Shown piece after piece: positions 48,448 through 60,830 of a stretch of 64,000 nucleotides of DNA. The position numbers were made by a program, and so were the translations under genes. The stretch comes from Cerrena zonata. Lineage: Eukaryota > Basidiomycota > Agaricomycetes > Polyporales > Cerrenaceae. Under the pieces are notes generated by a model, which had not been told where the DNA came from, searched no databases, and saw nothing but the letters and a program-made list of their open reading frames with translations. Location: assembly GCA_038087015.1 (NCBI GenBank), contig JASBNA010000002.1, positions 1,426,001 to 1,490,000 on the forward strand. Reading direction: 5' to 3'. The first letter of the stretch is position 1. Each line of letters opens with the position of its first letter.

Positions 48448-51400
48448 ATGGCTAACACGAATACGAACAAGAATAAGCAACGAAATATGGCTAAGGTGTG
48501 TAACGCCCTAGAAGTGGGAGGCCGAGGGAGTTAATAACGTTTACACTTGCTTTCCAGCTCTACCAAGAGGATATTGTCAGGTTGCTTTCGAATCCTAAGC
48601 TATATGGTGTCGTCATGGTACGGTCATATTTACTTCATACATAATTCATTCGCTTACAGTGCCTTAGAGGTGTTGGCACGATCCAGAAGATATACCCCTA
48701 CCTGAAGACGTCATGTCCGACCCTCTTCTGCGGCCATTAAAGCACGGTGAAGTGGGTGTATCGTTTTATCCTGGAGGCAAGCGTGAGATCTTGCAAGAAT
48801 CAGAACTTCAACTCGTGGATCGTATGTACCAGCCAGGGGATCTTCTGAAGAAGAGTATCGACGATCCTCGAGCCGGAATAGTAACTGGGTATGCACGTCC
48901 GCGCCACTTTCAAACTTCGAAGTGCTTACGTTATCATTGCAGCATTGAAGTCAAGGGTCGTCTTGAACACACAATTAGTGGTGAAGAGATTCCAGGGTGG
49001 AAAAGCTCAGATGATGTTGAATGTTCATTTGAGGTGGATATGGGGGACTATGTCGTTTACAACGACTGGATAGGGCAGGTAAGTTGTCCTGTAATTTCCC
49101 AACACGACAATTTCTCATTCTATGCATAGATTGTCGAGGTACTATTAATATCCTTCCGGATATGTACATGCATACTAACGAAACCTCAAGATATTCGATG
49201 AAGCTGTTGTGGAACTTGCATCAAACCAACTTGTGCGACTGCCTGAACTGAGTGCGAGACTTGCAGTCGGGCAACGCGGGAATGTACGTCTTTTCATATT
49301 AGCGAATGAAACGTTCTAACATGGGAATAGAATATCTTGCCACATCCGGTTTCCGGAGTCCAGAACTTCTTTGGATTCCTACTGGGTAATGGTAGGCCGA
49401 GTAATCAAGACACAGTTATTGCTGTCAAACGTACAGTCCTTGCGATAGCTTGGCTTGCCATTAATCAGTCCGTAAGTTTACCATTCGTCTTAACGCCTTG
49501 AATTGTTTAGGATACGATGCTCATACTGACTTTTAGTTGTCCCCTGCCGAAGCAGCGACTCGGAATCGACCGCAGCGTTTCTGGTATGGCAAGGACTTGT
49601 CCAAACTTACACTTGTTCGCCGACGGGCCGAACAGGCCATGCGTGTAGGTGACCGTGTATTGCTCAAAAAGCGCGAAGATGGCCCCTCTACAGTACATGG
49701 CCGAGAAGGCGATAGTTCGGGCACAGTAACTGTTCATGACCTTGTCGTCACAGAAACTCATACTATGGTCAATGTGTTATGGCAAGATGGCACACGTGAA
49801 GTCATTGACTGTAAGGAGACGGTTCCGTACGTGAACCCTGATGAGTATGACTGCTGGTATGTAATGATGACTCTGTTCCTCATCCCCTTTTTCAATTTCT
49901 GTCTCACCATAGGCCCGGCGACCACGTTATTTGGAAAAGCGAAGATGGCAAGCGAGCAGCTGTTGTACAGTCAGTAAACGCAGGTGAACGCACGGCGCAA
50001 GTACGATTTGACGACACCGGTATCATTGAGCTGGTCTCCGTCCTCGAACTTGATCCGCATGGCATCTCAGATTGGTCTGCGGTAGCCCCTCACGAGGAAA
50101 TGGGACTTCACCGCGGTGATTGTGTATTCATCCACCCGGAAGGTACAACGAACGGAGTGGAGAAACCCATGGTTCCTAAGATCGGAGAGCTAGAAGGATG
50201 GGTTCGGGAATTGACAATGGACCCTGCTGGTACTATGATAGTTGGTTGGAGGCATGAGATGATTGGGATTGGGAACAATATTGCGGAACGTCGGGGTAGG
50301 GACCCGACTATTGAGGAGGGGAAGATCAAACGGCCTGCTAAAGGCAAGACATCCCTGCATTGGTTTGGTGAGGTTACAGATGTGAGTTCCCATTTGATTT
50401 TCCCTTTAATTTTGTACTAACCGCGGAAATAGCTTCGGTTGGACGGATCGGTCGAACTTATGTATCCCAGTGGTTCGAGTGTTGTTCTTCCTCTGGAACG
50501 CCTTACCCGGCTATATGATGGCCTTGAACAACTGCAAGAGATGTGGGGTGAGGATGACGACGATCTTTCTGAAGATGAGGAAGAATTAGATGACGAACAA
50601 GGCGATGATCACATTCAATTCTGGACCAGAGACGAAGATGGGCAATGGATGCAGAATGAAAATCCAGAGACAGACGGTTGGTCTACTGAGGAGGAAGACG
50701 TACCTGAGCCATCTTCTACAGAGAACACAGAGTCGTTGAAGGCGCGAATGGAATTCCTTGACAGTCTGAAGGCGGATACGAGCATTGAGTCTACACGCTC
50801 TTCAGAAGCCACCGAAGAAGTGCCTAGTGCTCCAGACAATCCACCACCGGAAGCAGGAAGTAGTTCTATTCGGGACTCAATATGGAAACGTTTCGATGTT
50901 CTACCATCCGCTCCCCCAGACCATGCCTTCCATGGTTCAACTCCTGCGCAACCGTCAAGGCATTTCTTGGCTCGTCTTGCCAAAGAGTACAAGATTCTTG
51001 AGAACAGCCTTCCGGGTTAGTACTCTCGTGTGTTGATGTTCGTGTACTCCTGACGTTCTTCTCTAGATACTATCTTAGTTCGTGCGTACGAAGACCGCAC
51101 CGACCTCCTTAGGTCTCTCATTATAGGCCCCGAGAACACTCCCTACGAAGACGCACCCTTCGTGATTGATTGGCAGCTTGATTCTAATTTCCCACATAGT
51201 CCACCGATAGCTCACTTCTTGAGCTGGACAAATGGAAACGGCCGAGGTACGTTCTCATTCAGATCATGCTATTGCCAACCTGAACTAACAGTGTTCCTTA
51301 GTAAATCCGTACGTCTCTTTATACCGGACCGACTATCAACGTACTGATATATCTACAGAAATCTCTATGAGGAAGGCAAGGTTTGCTTGTCAATATTGGG

Positions 51401-51970
51401 AACGTGGACTGGTGATAAAAGTGAAAGTTGGAGTGCTGCCCGCTCGTCGTTGTTGCAAGCACTAGTATCAATACAAGGACTTGTTCTTGTTAAAGAGCCG
51501 TGCGTACACCATTCAAGGTATGACTTCGAATCAATTAACATTAGTTTCTTCTAGATGGTATTGTGAACCTGCCTATGAGAAGCTAAGAGGTACCGAGGAA
51601 GGAGCTGTTAACAGGTATGTTTCATTGCGATCTTACGCACAATCAGTTTCGGATTTATATTTTACCTAGCCGTCTCTACAACGAAAAGGCATATGTTCTT
51701 TCGAGAAACTTCGTTCGACGTGCGTTGGAGATCCCGCTCGGAGGTCTGGAGACCGAAGTCGATTGGTTCTATTATAAGAACGGAAAGCTTCGGAAAGTAC
51801 TCAAGGATGCTAAGACCCTGATAGTCAAGAGCCGAGCGAGCACTGTAGAGTCTGAAGCCGATAGTGACAGGGCAATTCCAAGACTGACGGGTGGTGGCAT
51901 CATCGCTCTTGAACGGACATTGATTAAGCTACAGAGTCTTCTTGACAATCATCAAGTCGCATCTGCATAA
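48448..51970 (+). CDS. UBE2O-type ubiquitin-conjugating enzyme (E2/E3 hybrid)
   Basis: This is a large E2 with its own substrate-binding regions. The start at 48448 ([16 protein letters not shown]) is followed by [19 protein letters not shown] and repeated SH3-like conserved regions ([59 protein letters not shown]). A very acidic segment follows (50540-50720). The C-terminal UBC domain starts [12 protein letters not shown], has [18 protein letters not shown] and the catalytic Cys in [10 protein letters not shown], and ends near [20 protein letters not shown]. Human UBE2O acts on ribosomal proteins and other orphan subunits; a similar quality-control role here is inference. About ten introns, all in frame. 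Confidence 0.9.
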
Positions 51971-52120
51971 GTTTTATATCGTTATATTTACTTGATTTGA
52001 CATCTCGCATCGCTAGTTTGGGGCTCTAGATATTCTTTCGCATAACATCGTCACTTACATCTCGCTATCGTTATACAAACAGACAATACCAGCACATCTG
52101 TCTTATATGCTATTCCTCAT

Positions 52121-54257
52121 TCATAACTTGGGACGTTTTGAGATAATCGACTCCGCATCCTCATCTTCTGATTCTTCGGCTGTCCAGTCTGAGTAAGTTC
52201 TCTTGGAGCCTCGCGATTCATCGGGTGCGGAGTCTACCTGTGAACCAGCGCGCGATGGTGTTGGTGTCTCTTGAGGTTGCGGAGTATAGCTATCTGGCGA
52301 CCTTTCACGAGCGTCGTCTGAGTCCGAATCATTTTGCCTCTCCTCCTCATCTCAGTCATCTTCTCTAGTCTCCTTATAGTCTTCACCGATCATAGTCCGC
52401 AATGCATTCCGAAACATGCTTGTTTCTTCGACTTCTTGCTTACTCACCGTGGTGGTGTCCTTGGTTTTGTCTGTCTTCCTTCTGTACTTTCTAGCGAGGG
52501 AATCGATCGCTGGTTGTATTGTCAGTAAGTATTATCGACTATGTGTCGACCTACTGACCAAGTCGATGTCTCTTGTACATTTGTTTCCATGATGAGGTAG
52601 TTCTTTGCGTATACTAGAATTGTTATTCCGAGTAAATTATTCAATCTGGCGTGGTCATCTTGAGGATATACTCACCTGTTCGTAAAACCGAGTCCAACAA
52701 ATTCGTTTGGTGGAAGATGTCCCATCCCATTCAGCTTGCCGTTCAATGTATCGAGCCATTGTTCGCATTTCTGGGCTACCAATAGGATCTCCAGAGCCGC
52801 CGAGGACAAATTCGTCATCTTCCAGGGATCCTTCTTCCGCGATGGCAATTATTTCTGAATCTGTATCGCTTGCAAAATTTCCATCGCTACAATCACTAGA
52901 ACTACCGTCCTCCAAGTCATCATCATTAACGTTGTCCAAACGAGTGGATGTATATTGGCGACGATTCCTAGCCTTTATGCGGTTGATTGTGTGCTCGTTC
53001 CGTCGATAAAAGCTACTCCAGGAGCATAATGAATGATGAGGTGCCTATATAAACTCATGTGTGAGGTCTACATCACACAACCACCGAAAAAAAACGACAA
53101 CTCACGTTTTCCGATAATTGTCGGCATATTTCGTTGGTGAAGATACCCGGCTCGTCTTTCAATTTCCATTGAATGTATTTGACAAAGTAAGTGAGGTCCT
53201 CTTCAGTGTATTTGACTTTCGATCTTCCACATCGCTCCACTAGAGTTGGCGGTGTAGGTGAGCGAGAAGGCGTGCTGGGAATCTCAATGTTATCCAGACC
53301 ACGATGAGCCCGCTCACTGGAATGTAGGTTTTTGCGCCGTTTAACAAGAACGTGCACTTTGCGAGGAGACCGGGGAGACCTCGCTCGAGCATGCCTATTT
53401 GATGACAGATCGTCTTGATGTCTTTTTCTATCTGAGTTAAAGCGTGTCACTGAGCTGTCACTGCGAGGAGCGTCATCGTCAGGAGGGGTCCGAGCTCGTC
53501 GGTCGTGAGATGGAGGATTGGGAAAACGAGTTGGGGCACTGCGTGCAGCGGGCTCGGTGTGCTTGTGCCCGTCGTTCTTCCGCAACGCCTCCTGTATTGT
53601 GAGACCTACATCGAACGATTTTCTACGAACGACCTCTTGTTTGTCCTTTTGTTCAGCAGGGCGAGAGCAACCCTCTTCACGAACTCTGACAGAGGATTCG
53701 ACCTTTGGGACACACGTAGGGGGTGGCTCGGAGTGCCCAAGGGCGGAAGTCAGACGTTCCATATGCTGCAGGAAATAATTTTTCCAGTCGTCAGCTGTAT
53801 GAGAATTGACCTTGTATATTACGCTCAAATCAGTAAGTTGTAAAATAATTATGTGATGGAAACTAACCCCGTGCAATGACTCTAAAACAGTCTTATAATC
53901 ACTCGAACCTCGCCCACGTACATTCGTACACGCACGTAAGGTCGTTAGTAGAATAAATTCGTCCGTTGGATTCGAGCCTACGGGGGCTGGGAAGGTAGAC
54001 ATAGTAGGCCATTGCGATGGGACGCCGTACAGACCAGAGGCAGGTACGTTCACCGTATGCCCAAGTTGAAACTGTGGCTGAATGACCTGAGGAGATGCGA
54101 AAGTAGGATTGGGTTGTGGTACGAGCTGATAACTGAATGGGGCTGTCTGAGCGAACTGAACGGATCTGTGAGCGTCTCCATGGTTTGCTATAGTGGTAGT
54201 AGAGCTAGAACTAGGGGAGTAATGATGCAAATGACCACCGTGATAATGCTGCATCAT
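52121..54257 (-). CDS. Myb/Rap1-like protein with three Trp modules, copy 2
   Basis: This is a paralogue of the protein at 27075-28972. The start at 54257 (MMQHYHGGHLHHYSPSSSST) opens a Gln/Pro-rich leader. Module 1 is TDEFILLTTLRA with YKTVLESLHGVNSHTADDW; module 2 is YTEEDLTYFVKYIQWKL with PHHSLCSWSSFYRRN; module 3 is PEMRTMARYIERQAEWDG with YTQRTTSSWKQMYKRHRL. A long Arg/Ser/Pro-rich linker separates modules 1 and 2, and an Asp/Glu-rich one separates 2 and 3. The tail reads in frame to KRTYSDWTAEESEDED and SIISKRPKL (stop 52121), matching copy 1's tail, but a TGA interrupts that frame at 52352-52354. A 102-nt intron (52346-52447, strong GTGAGTAAG donor, GAG acceptor) would remove it; otherwise the protein ends at 52352. 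Confidence 0.68.
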
Positions 54258-55015
54258 CGTTAGACCTATAGAACTTTGCAAGGGCGAGGCTTCTGTTAGC
54301 TCTCAGGGAGAATGGTTCATAATATAGATACAATGCCCCGCAAAGATTTCGCCGTCACCGTGAACGTAAAGGTTGACATGCCACGCAGAGAAGCTACAGG
54401 GAAGAGGGGATGGATACAGGGTGTTATGATGTGCCCCGCCGTTTCTGGAGGATCTGCACACGCAACTAGAATTAGTGTGCCTAAACCTAAGCGTCAGCAG
54501 TTCAATGAATTTAAAAGAGGGATCTACATACCTATCATAGGAAACCTGCAGTGATTCTTCGCACCAATGCGGAGGAGGCATGTGTGAACGGCAAAGATTC
54601 ACATTATAAAGTGTTACTAAAAAAAGTCGACAGAGGACTGTTACTACTAGGACGCGTGTTGCTCTATCCAAGAATTGTCGAGAAAATCCAACGTCATATG
54701 GAAAAAAGCAAGATATCTACCTATTTGTTCTAAATGAACCTATGAATGCGACATTATGTTACGTGAATAAAGATGTAAATGCACTAGACGTTGTTGTGAA
54801 TGCTAGAATGGTCCAACTGAATGCGTGTGAGTTGCTTGAAGTGATGGTATGTGATGAGACAAACGTGAAGGATGAACGATAGTGTGGTGTGTATGGAAGA
54901 TTGCAAATGTAAATGTCACTGTGGTCTAGGGTATTCGAACGTGAATCTATGAAGCAGATTAGATGCGAAGGGCAAGATTAGGGGTGAGAACATTGTTCAG
55001 AATCTGGCATGGCGA
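54258..55015. other. intergenic, upstream of Myb-like copy 2
   Basis: About 760 bp. Overlapping frames exist on both strands (54303-54671 minus, 54312-54554 plus) but neither shows a family feature. The minus frame could hold a 5' leader exon of the Myb-like gene. Nothing is called. Confidence 0.4.
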
Positions 55016-57456
55016 TTAGCATTGGCCAAGGAAAGAGTTCTTGGGGAAGGGCTGGCCGAAATCATCCCTCCAGGTTGTCAAGTTCGGGTTAGTATAAGCC
55101 TCGAGATATCTAACAGGTTAAAGTTAGCAAGGTGAGCAAAGCAAAACACTCCGTGATCGACATACTGATCGATGTAAGCAGCAGTGGGGAAGTCCTCGGG
55201 ATCACATCCAATGTTGAGGTTGTCAGGGTCTTGGTAGACACGAACGTAGTCCACCCTCATAGTCGTAGGGAAAATCAAGTGTTCAAGATCGACAAAACCG
55301 AAATTTCTTGACATTCCGAGATTGACGATAATGTACTATAACGAGGTCAGACATTACGCTGACACCGACTAAATGTATACACATACCAAGGGTTCTTGAG
55401 GTACAGGACGAGGTCCGATCTCCACTGTAGTGTCGGCAGCCATACCAGCTTGCTTCATAGTCCAGGCAACCTTACCATCGGCGATCCAAGAGATGTACTG
55501 CATCCACAGCCATGAGCTACCTTTTACTGGGATTCATGGTACTGTAAACTCACCGCATCCTCAAAACCGGGTTTGTATTGGAAACCATAGATTGAGAAAA
55601 CACCCCCTGTGAGTTCATATGCCTGTTGGTCTACGAGTATCATGTGAGCAAAGACTTTTCAAAAGAAAGGCGGTAAGGGGCCCACTTGTTTCCGTTACGA
55701 CTGAACTGGCCTGTTGGAAAGCGCCACCGAGATACGGGTTGAGGAAACTGAGTTTAGGATCGGGGATGTCAAGATTGTCGGTAGTATTGAACCATTTGTA
55801 TTCAGCGTTGAACGGCTATCAGTATAAATCGAGGTTAACATATGTCTAGAGTTAGTTGAGCGGATAACTTACACCCCATTGACCAGATTGCGACACTTGT
55901 CCAGACAAGGGTTCACCCGTAATCTATCATGGGATATCAATATTTCATCACGAGGGTCGTGGCAGCACTGGGCTTTACCTGAGCTTCGAAAATATCGATT
56001 TCAGGAGCCGAACGTCCCACATATGTACCATCGGCATGCATGGGACCAGGATGTGACTCGCCAGGGCAAGTGCACCGAGAAAGACGTTGTCCGGGCAAGA
56101 AGGAGAGAACACCATCTTGTGCTGCGTCTCCGTTTACAGTAGCAGCCACAGGAAGACCGTTCAAAGTTTGGTTGGCTACCGTTCCGACATCACAGGAGTC
56201 GTATGTGTAAGGCCACTGTAAGCAAACATTGAGTTTAGAATCTGTTTTCTCTCACGACGGCTCCAACATACCATGCCCTCAAGGCTCGCACCAAATCCAG
56301 CACGACCCAAGTTACCCATAGTCCACACAGCAGGCCAAAGACCGACAACGTTATTCATACCAGGGAGGACGACAGCAGTCTCAATCAGACCACCAGTAAA
56401 ACAGAATTTGTTCCATGTCGACATCATTCCTCCAGTCCAGTTCATGCCGTGGTCGGGATTCTCAGATAGAGTGACTTCAAGAGCACCGTTTTTGGTCGTA
56501 ATAGCAGAAGGATCATACCACTCCATGTTGTTTGTTTGCCAATAGTGAAGGTCAACCGCTTCCCAGTAAGGATCATCGCCAGGATAGAAGGAACGTCCGT
56601 CTACATTGAACTCATCACTGAAGACAAGTTGCCACTCTTTTCCGGTGAGGTAATCCGCCTTGGTGTAAGCATCCTTCGGAGTGTCCAGGTCCACTAAACC
56701 CCAGTTTCCAGCCATGGACGGAACCTAGGACTTGTTGAGGATATGAGTATTTTGGTAGAACAAGGATGCTTACTTGACCCGTTGCATTGGTACCTCCTAG
56801 GTTAAAGCCGCCCAGGAATGAGATCGGCTTCTTGGTGAAATGCGTGATCAAAGGAAAACCGGCACTAGTATATTCGTCAAGCTCATGCAGGGAAAGCGTC
56901 CTACTGGGCACTTACAAGAGTGTCGCCAATCCCAGGCCCAGGAACAACAAGCATCCAAGGTTCGCCATACCACGACCGGTGAAAATGGTACCACCCTTGT
57001 CACTTTTCCTATCCCGTCTAGGATCGGGATTGTGCAAGGCATCGTCAGGTTCACGAACGTCCAAAGATACAGCACCTCCCCATGCCGAAGGGTCTGGGGA
57101 TAGCGCAAACTGGTTTAATGGTTTAATTCAGTTAGTCTTCGAACGGATAGAGCAAGCGAAATAAAATAACGACATCGAATTTAAACACACCTTGTTTGAG
57201 ATAGAAGGTGGAAGAGGTCCTTTGTAACGGTCGCCTAGCGTCGAAGCATAGCGAGAGTCATTGTTCTGAATGCGGCTTAGCTTTTTGATCAAGCATAACA
57301 CAAGTTGATACTTACGACTGTCGCATTACTGGCAACGCTACGCAGAGAGCCTCTATCGCTCGCAGGACTAGAAGGGCCAGGAGAAGATGGTGGGAGGAGG
57401 TTGGTAGTAGACCTGGAACCTCCCTCGAAATAGGGTTGTTGAGGCGTGGCGGCCAT
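55016..57456 (-). CDS. Kre6/Skn1-type beta-glucan synthesis protein (GH16), copy 2
   Basis: Same family and architecture as 24029-26206. The start at 57456 (MAATPQQPYFEGGSRSTTNL) opens a Ser/Pro-rich cytosolic tail ending NPDPRRDRK, then an anchor helix (NLGCLLFLGLGLATLL). The lumenal GH16 domain has GFNLGGTNATGQ, WQLVFSDEFNVDGRSFYPGD, VGLWPAVWTMGNLGRAGFGA and EIDIFEAQ with both catalytic acidic residues. It ends YTNPNLTTWRDDF and FPKNSFLGQC at 55016. By eye the GH16 blocks are mostly identical to copy 1, while the cytosolic tails have diverged. Introns join in frame. Upstream lies the methylmalonate-semialdehyde dehydrogenase gene in divergent orientation. Confidence 0.93.
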
Positions 57457-58201
57457 AATTGGCAAGAGCTGTAAAGGAGTGGAAGCGAAGACTTGAGCCT
57501 TCTGAAGAGAGCGACTAAACGAGATCGACTCGTACAAACAGCAAACACGCCCTGACCCTTTAGACGGGCGACGACGACAAGAGAGAGAGAGAATGAGAGC
57601 CAAGAACAGAGCGACGACCACCGCCAGTTATATTGCAGAGCACTGCACGTGGCGGCCAGAATTATGTACCTGTTGTCAAGCGCCATCACTCTTCTCAAAA
57701 ATATATCAGAAAGTGCCTTCGGCTGCCGGTACTTAGCTTTGTAGAGTAGACATCCTGAAAGTCTTCAATTCCGAGCAGCAGTTATAAAACCGTAACGTAT
57801 GTGTACCTTCACTGATCCAAAGATGCACTCAGTAACCTTCGACCACCTTGAAGCCACCTCTGATAGGCTATATATAACTCACTGGAGAATTTGTGCCTCA
57901 AGTTATATCAATTTCGTTTTAACATGTTTCATAGACCCTGTTGTCTTGGTACTACATTCAGTGCCTTGTATGCTCTTCGAATTTCCAAGCTCAGACCTGT
58001 TGCCATCTCCGAAATCAAATTGACGACGCGATCGGCATGGCGTCTAAGTAATTACGCGACAACGCACCTGACCGCGTCAATCCCATGATGCCAGTACCCC
58101 GCACTGGAGGTCCGGACACCAACGGTGTGAGCAGACGCACTCCGTCTTTCTAATCCTACTCTTCTCACTCTCACTCTCACTCTCGCTGTCATCTTCTTGT
58201 C
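57457..58201. other. divergent promoter region Kre6 copy 2 / MMSDH
   Basis: About 745 bp. It is purine-rich on the + strand at 57540-57600 (pyrimidine-rich leader for the minus-strand gene), and a run 'actctcactctcactctc' lies about 25-45 nt before the ATG at 58202. No gene seen. Confidence 0.5.
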
Positions 58202-60653
58202 ATGCCAGCACCGAAAGTACAAGCTCTTCGTGCTCTTCGCTGTAGAACGTATGCAACTACTTCTCGGAGTGCTTTGACCTCCACAGCGCGAGCAAAGGCC
58301 GAACAAATCTCATCTGAATGGAAAGGTACTAGTGCTACCGGAGAGAATACCAAGAATTTCATCGGTGGCGAATTTGTCGAGAGCAAGACTTCTGACTGGA
58401 TTGAGGTCGCAGATCCAGTGCGTAGTAATGACTTCCGAGTTTGACGAAGTTCCATTGAATAACTCTTGACAGGCAACCCAAACGGTCCTGACAAGGGTCC
58501 CAGAGACCACGAATGCAGAGTTTGATCAGGCTGTAGCATCTGCCTCTGAGGCGTTCAAATCCTGGAAACGCTCGAGTGTTCTCACACGACAGCGATTTAT
58601 CTTCGAGTAAGTAGTTTGAAGCACGCATTGCATTTATTTGAGATATCTATAAATTAACAAACACATTCCTCAGGCTCCAGCATCTTCTTCGTAAACATGG
58701 AGATGCAATTGCTAACAGTATCGTGCTTGAACAGGGAAAGACCTTTGCCGGTATGATACCTTCTATTGTTTAATACCTAGCCGTATCTAAAGCAATGTTA
58801 GATGCTCAGGGCGATCTATTACGAGGGCTGCAAGTAGTAGAAAGTGCTTCTGGGATTCCCACCGCATTGCTTGGGGACAACATCGAAGGTATGTAATCTC
58901 ATGACACTATATTACTTTGCACCTCACAGCCTTCTAGTGAGCAAGGATATGGATACCTCTGTTCGCCGTTTGCCATTAGGTGTCTGTGCCAGGTGATTTA
59001 TTCATTTCCATGATTCCGCTGAGATTAAACTTACACCCTTTCTAAACTTTAGCATTGCACCCTTCAACTTCCCTGCGTAAGGCCCTCCAAGTCTTTTATG
59101 CGTGATGATACTTAATTTCTTCATAGTATGATTCCTCTTTGGACGATCCCAATGGCGATTGCGACAGGTAATACACTCATTGTCAAACCGTCGGAGCGTG
59201 ACCCTGGTGCAGCGATGATCATTGCGGAACTTTGTCAACGGGCAGGGCTCCCGGAAGGAGTTCTTAACGTCGTACACGGCACCGTCCCTACTGTTAATGC
59301 AATCTGTGATCACCCAGCAATTAAGGGCATCAGCTTTGTCGGAGGTGACCGAGCAGGGAAGCACATATACGAGAGGTATGTTTCGCGACCTGAGTTATAG
59401 TTGTAAGTCTGACTAGTTGATAATTCTACAGAGGACGCAAGACTGGAAAGCGAGTCCAGGTAAGTTTCGTGCCAATGCAGAATACTTGTAAAACTTATAT
59501 CATCTTTCAGGCCAATCTTGGTGCTAAGAATCATGCTGTCCTGATGCCAGATGGTAAATTACACCTTCCCTACACCGCTCTTTCTACAGTTACCTTATGT
59601 CCTTCTAGCGAACAAAAACAATGCGTTGAACTCCATTATTGGTGCCGCTTTCGGTGGTAGGTGACATTATCCTTCACAATCCATTCTGTATTTAATTTGA
59701 ATTCAGCTGCTGGTCAACGGTGCATGGCAATTTCCGTCGGTATGTCTACTGCCTCGATTCTCACATATCCTAGTATGTTAATCCTAATCTCATTATTTTA
59801 GCCGTTCTCGTTGGGAATGCTCAGACGTGGATTCCCGAACTCGTGGAACGTGTCAAGAAACTCAACGTGAATCAAGGTTTCGAGAAGGGTGCCGACTTGT
59901 ATGTCTTTGGTCACCTCAAAACTTCAACCATAACTAACCTTTACTATAGGGGACCTGTTATCTCGGCAGCTTCCAAGAAACGTATCGAAGGCCTCATCGC
60001 TTCGGCTGAAGAGCAAGGTGGTAGGATTATCCTCGACGGTAGGGGAATTCAAGTTCCAGGATACCCCAATGGAAACTGGGTAGGACCCACCATTATTGAA
60101 GCAACGACTGACATGAAGTGCTACCGGTGCGTTGTCCACAGCTGCTGTTGGGTTATTTGACCAAAAATATTCACAAATCGTACAGCGAAGAGATCTTTGG
60201 TCCGGTTCTCATCATTGTCCCGGCTGACACTCTCGATGATGCACTTGCTATTATCAACTCCAACCCCTACGGTAATGGCACTGCCATATTCACTCAGAGC
60301 GGCGCTACAGCCAGGAAATTCGAGAACGAGGTTGAGGTTGGACAAGTGGGAATCAATGTTCCTATCCCTGTCCCCTTGCCTATGTTTTCTTGGAGCGGAA
60401 ACAAGGCGAGCTTCTTGGGTGATGTCGCATTCTATGGACGAAGGTCCGTACATGATAATCTACATCGAAGATACGAAACTGATATGTTGCTTTCAGTGGT
60501 ATCGACTTCTACACTCAAAACAAGGTATGTAAACTTGTATATACTTGAGGATTATGACGCTGAATTTGCTGTTCATAGACTACGACATCGCTCTGGAAGG
60601 CGGAAGATGCTATCGGAAACAAGGCTTCTGTAGATATGCCAACGCACCACTAG
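58202..60653 (+). CDS. methylmalonate-semialdehyde dehydrogenase (acylating), mitochondrial
   Basis: This is a CoA-dependent aldehyde dehydrogenase of valine and pyrimidine breakdown, giving propionyl-CoA or acetyl-CoA. The start at 58202 gives a basic presequence ([20 protein letters not shown]). Then come [124 protein letters not shown], the catalytic Cys in [29 protein letters not shown] and the C-terminal [17 protein letters not shown]-like spacing and the lack of the general Glu of ordinary ALDHs fit the ALDH6 class. More than ten short introns; the stop is at 60653. Confidence 0.94.
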
Positions 60654-60830
60654 AGGTGTGTTGGTAGCTTCCCATGGTTTGGATAATGGGATCCTAGATA
60701 TTCCTCGGATGTATTATCAGCATTTACAAAATAACTAGCATCGTGATTTGCAAACAGGGAGATAACTTCATCCGTATCTTGCTCATTTTCATTCCGTCAA
60801 AATACAATCTATTCGCGGGTCAAGAATAAT

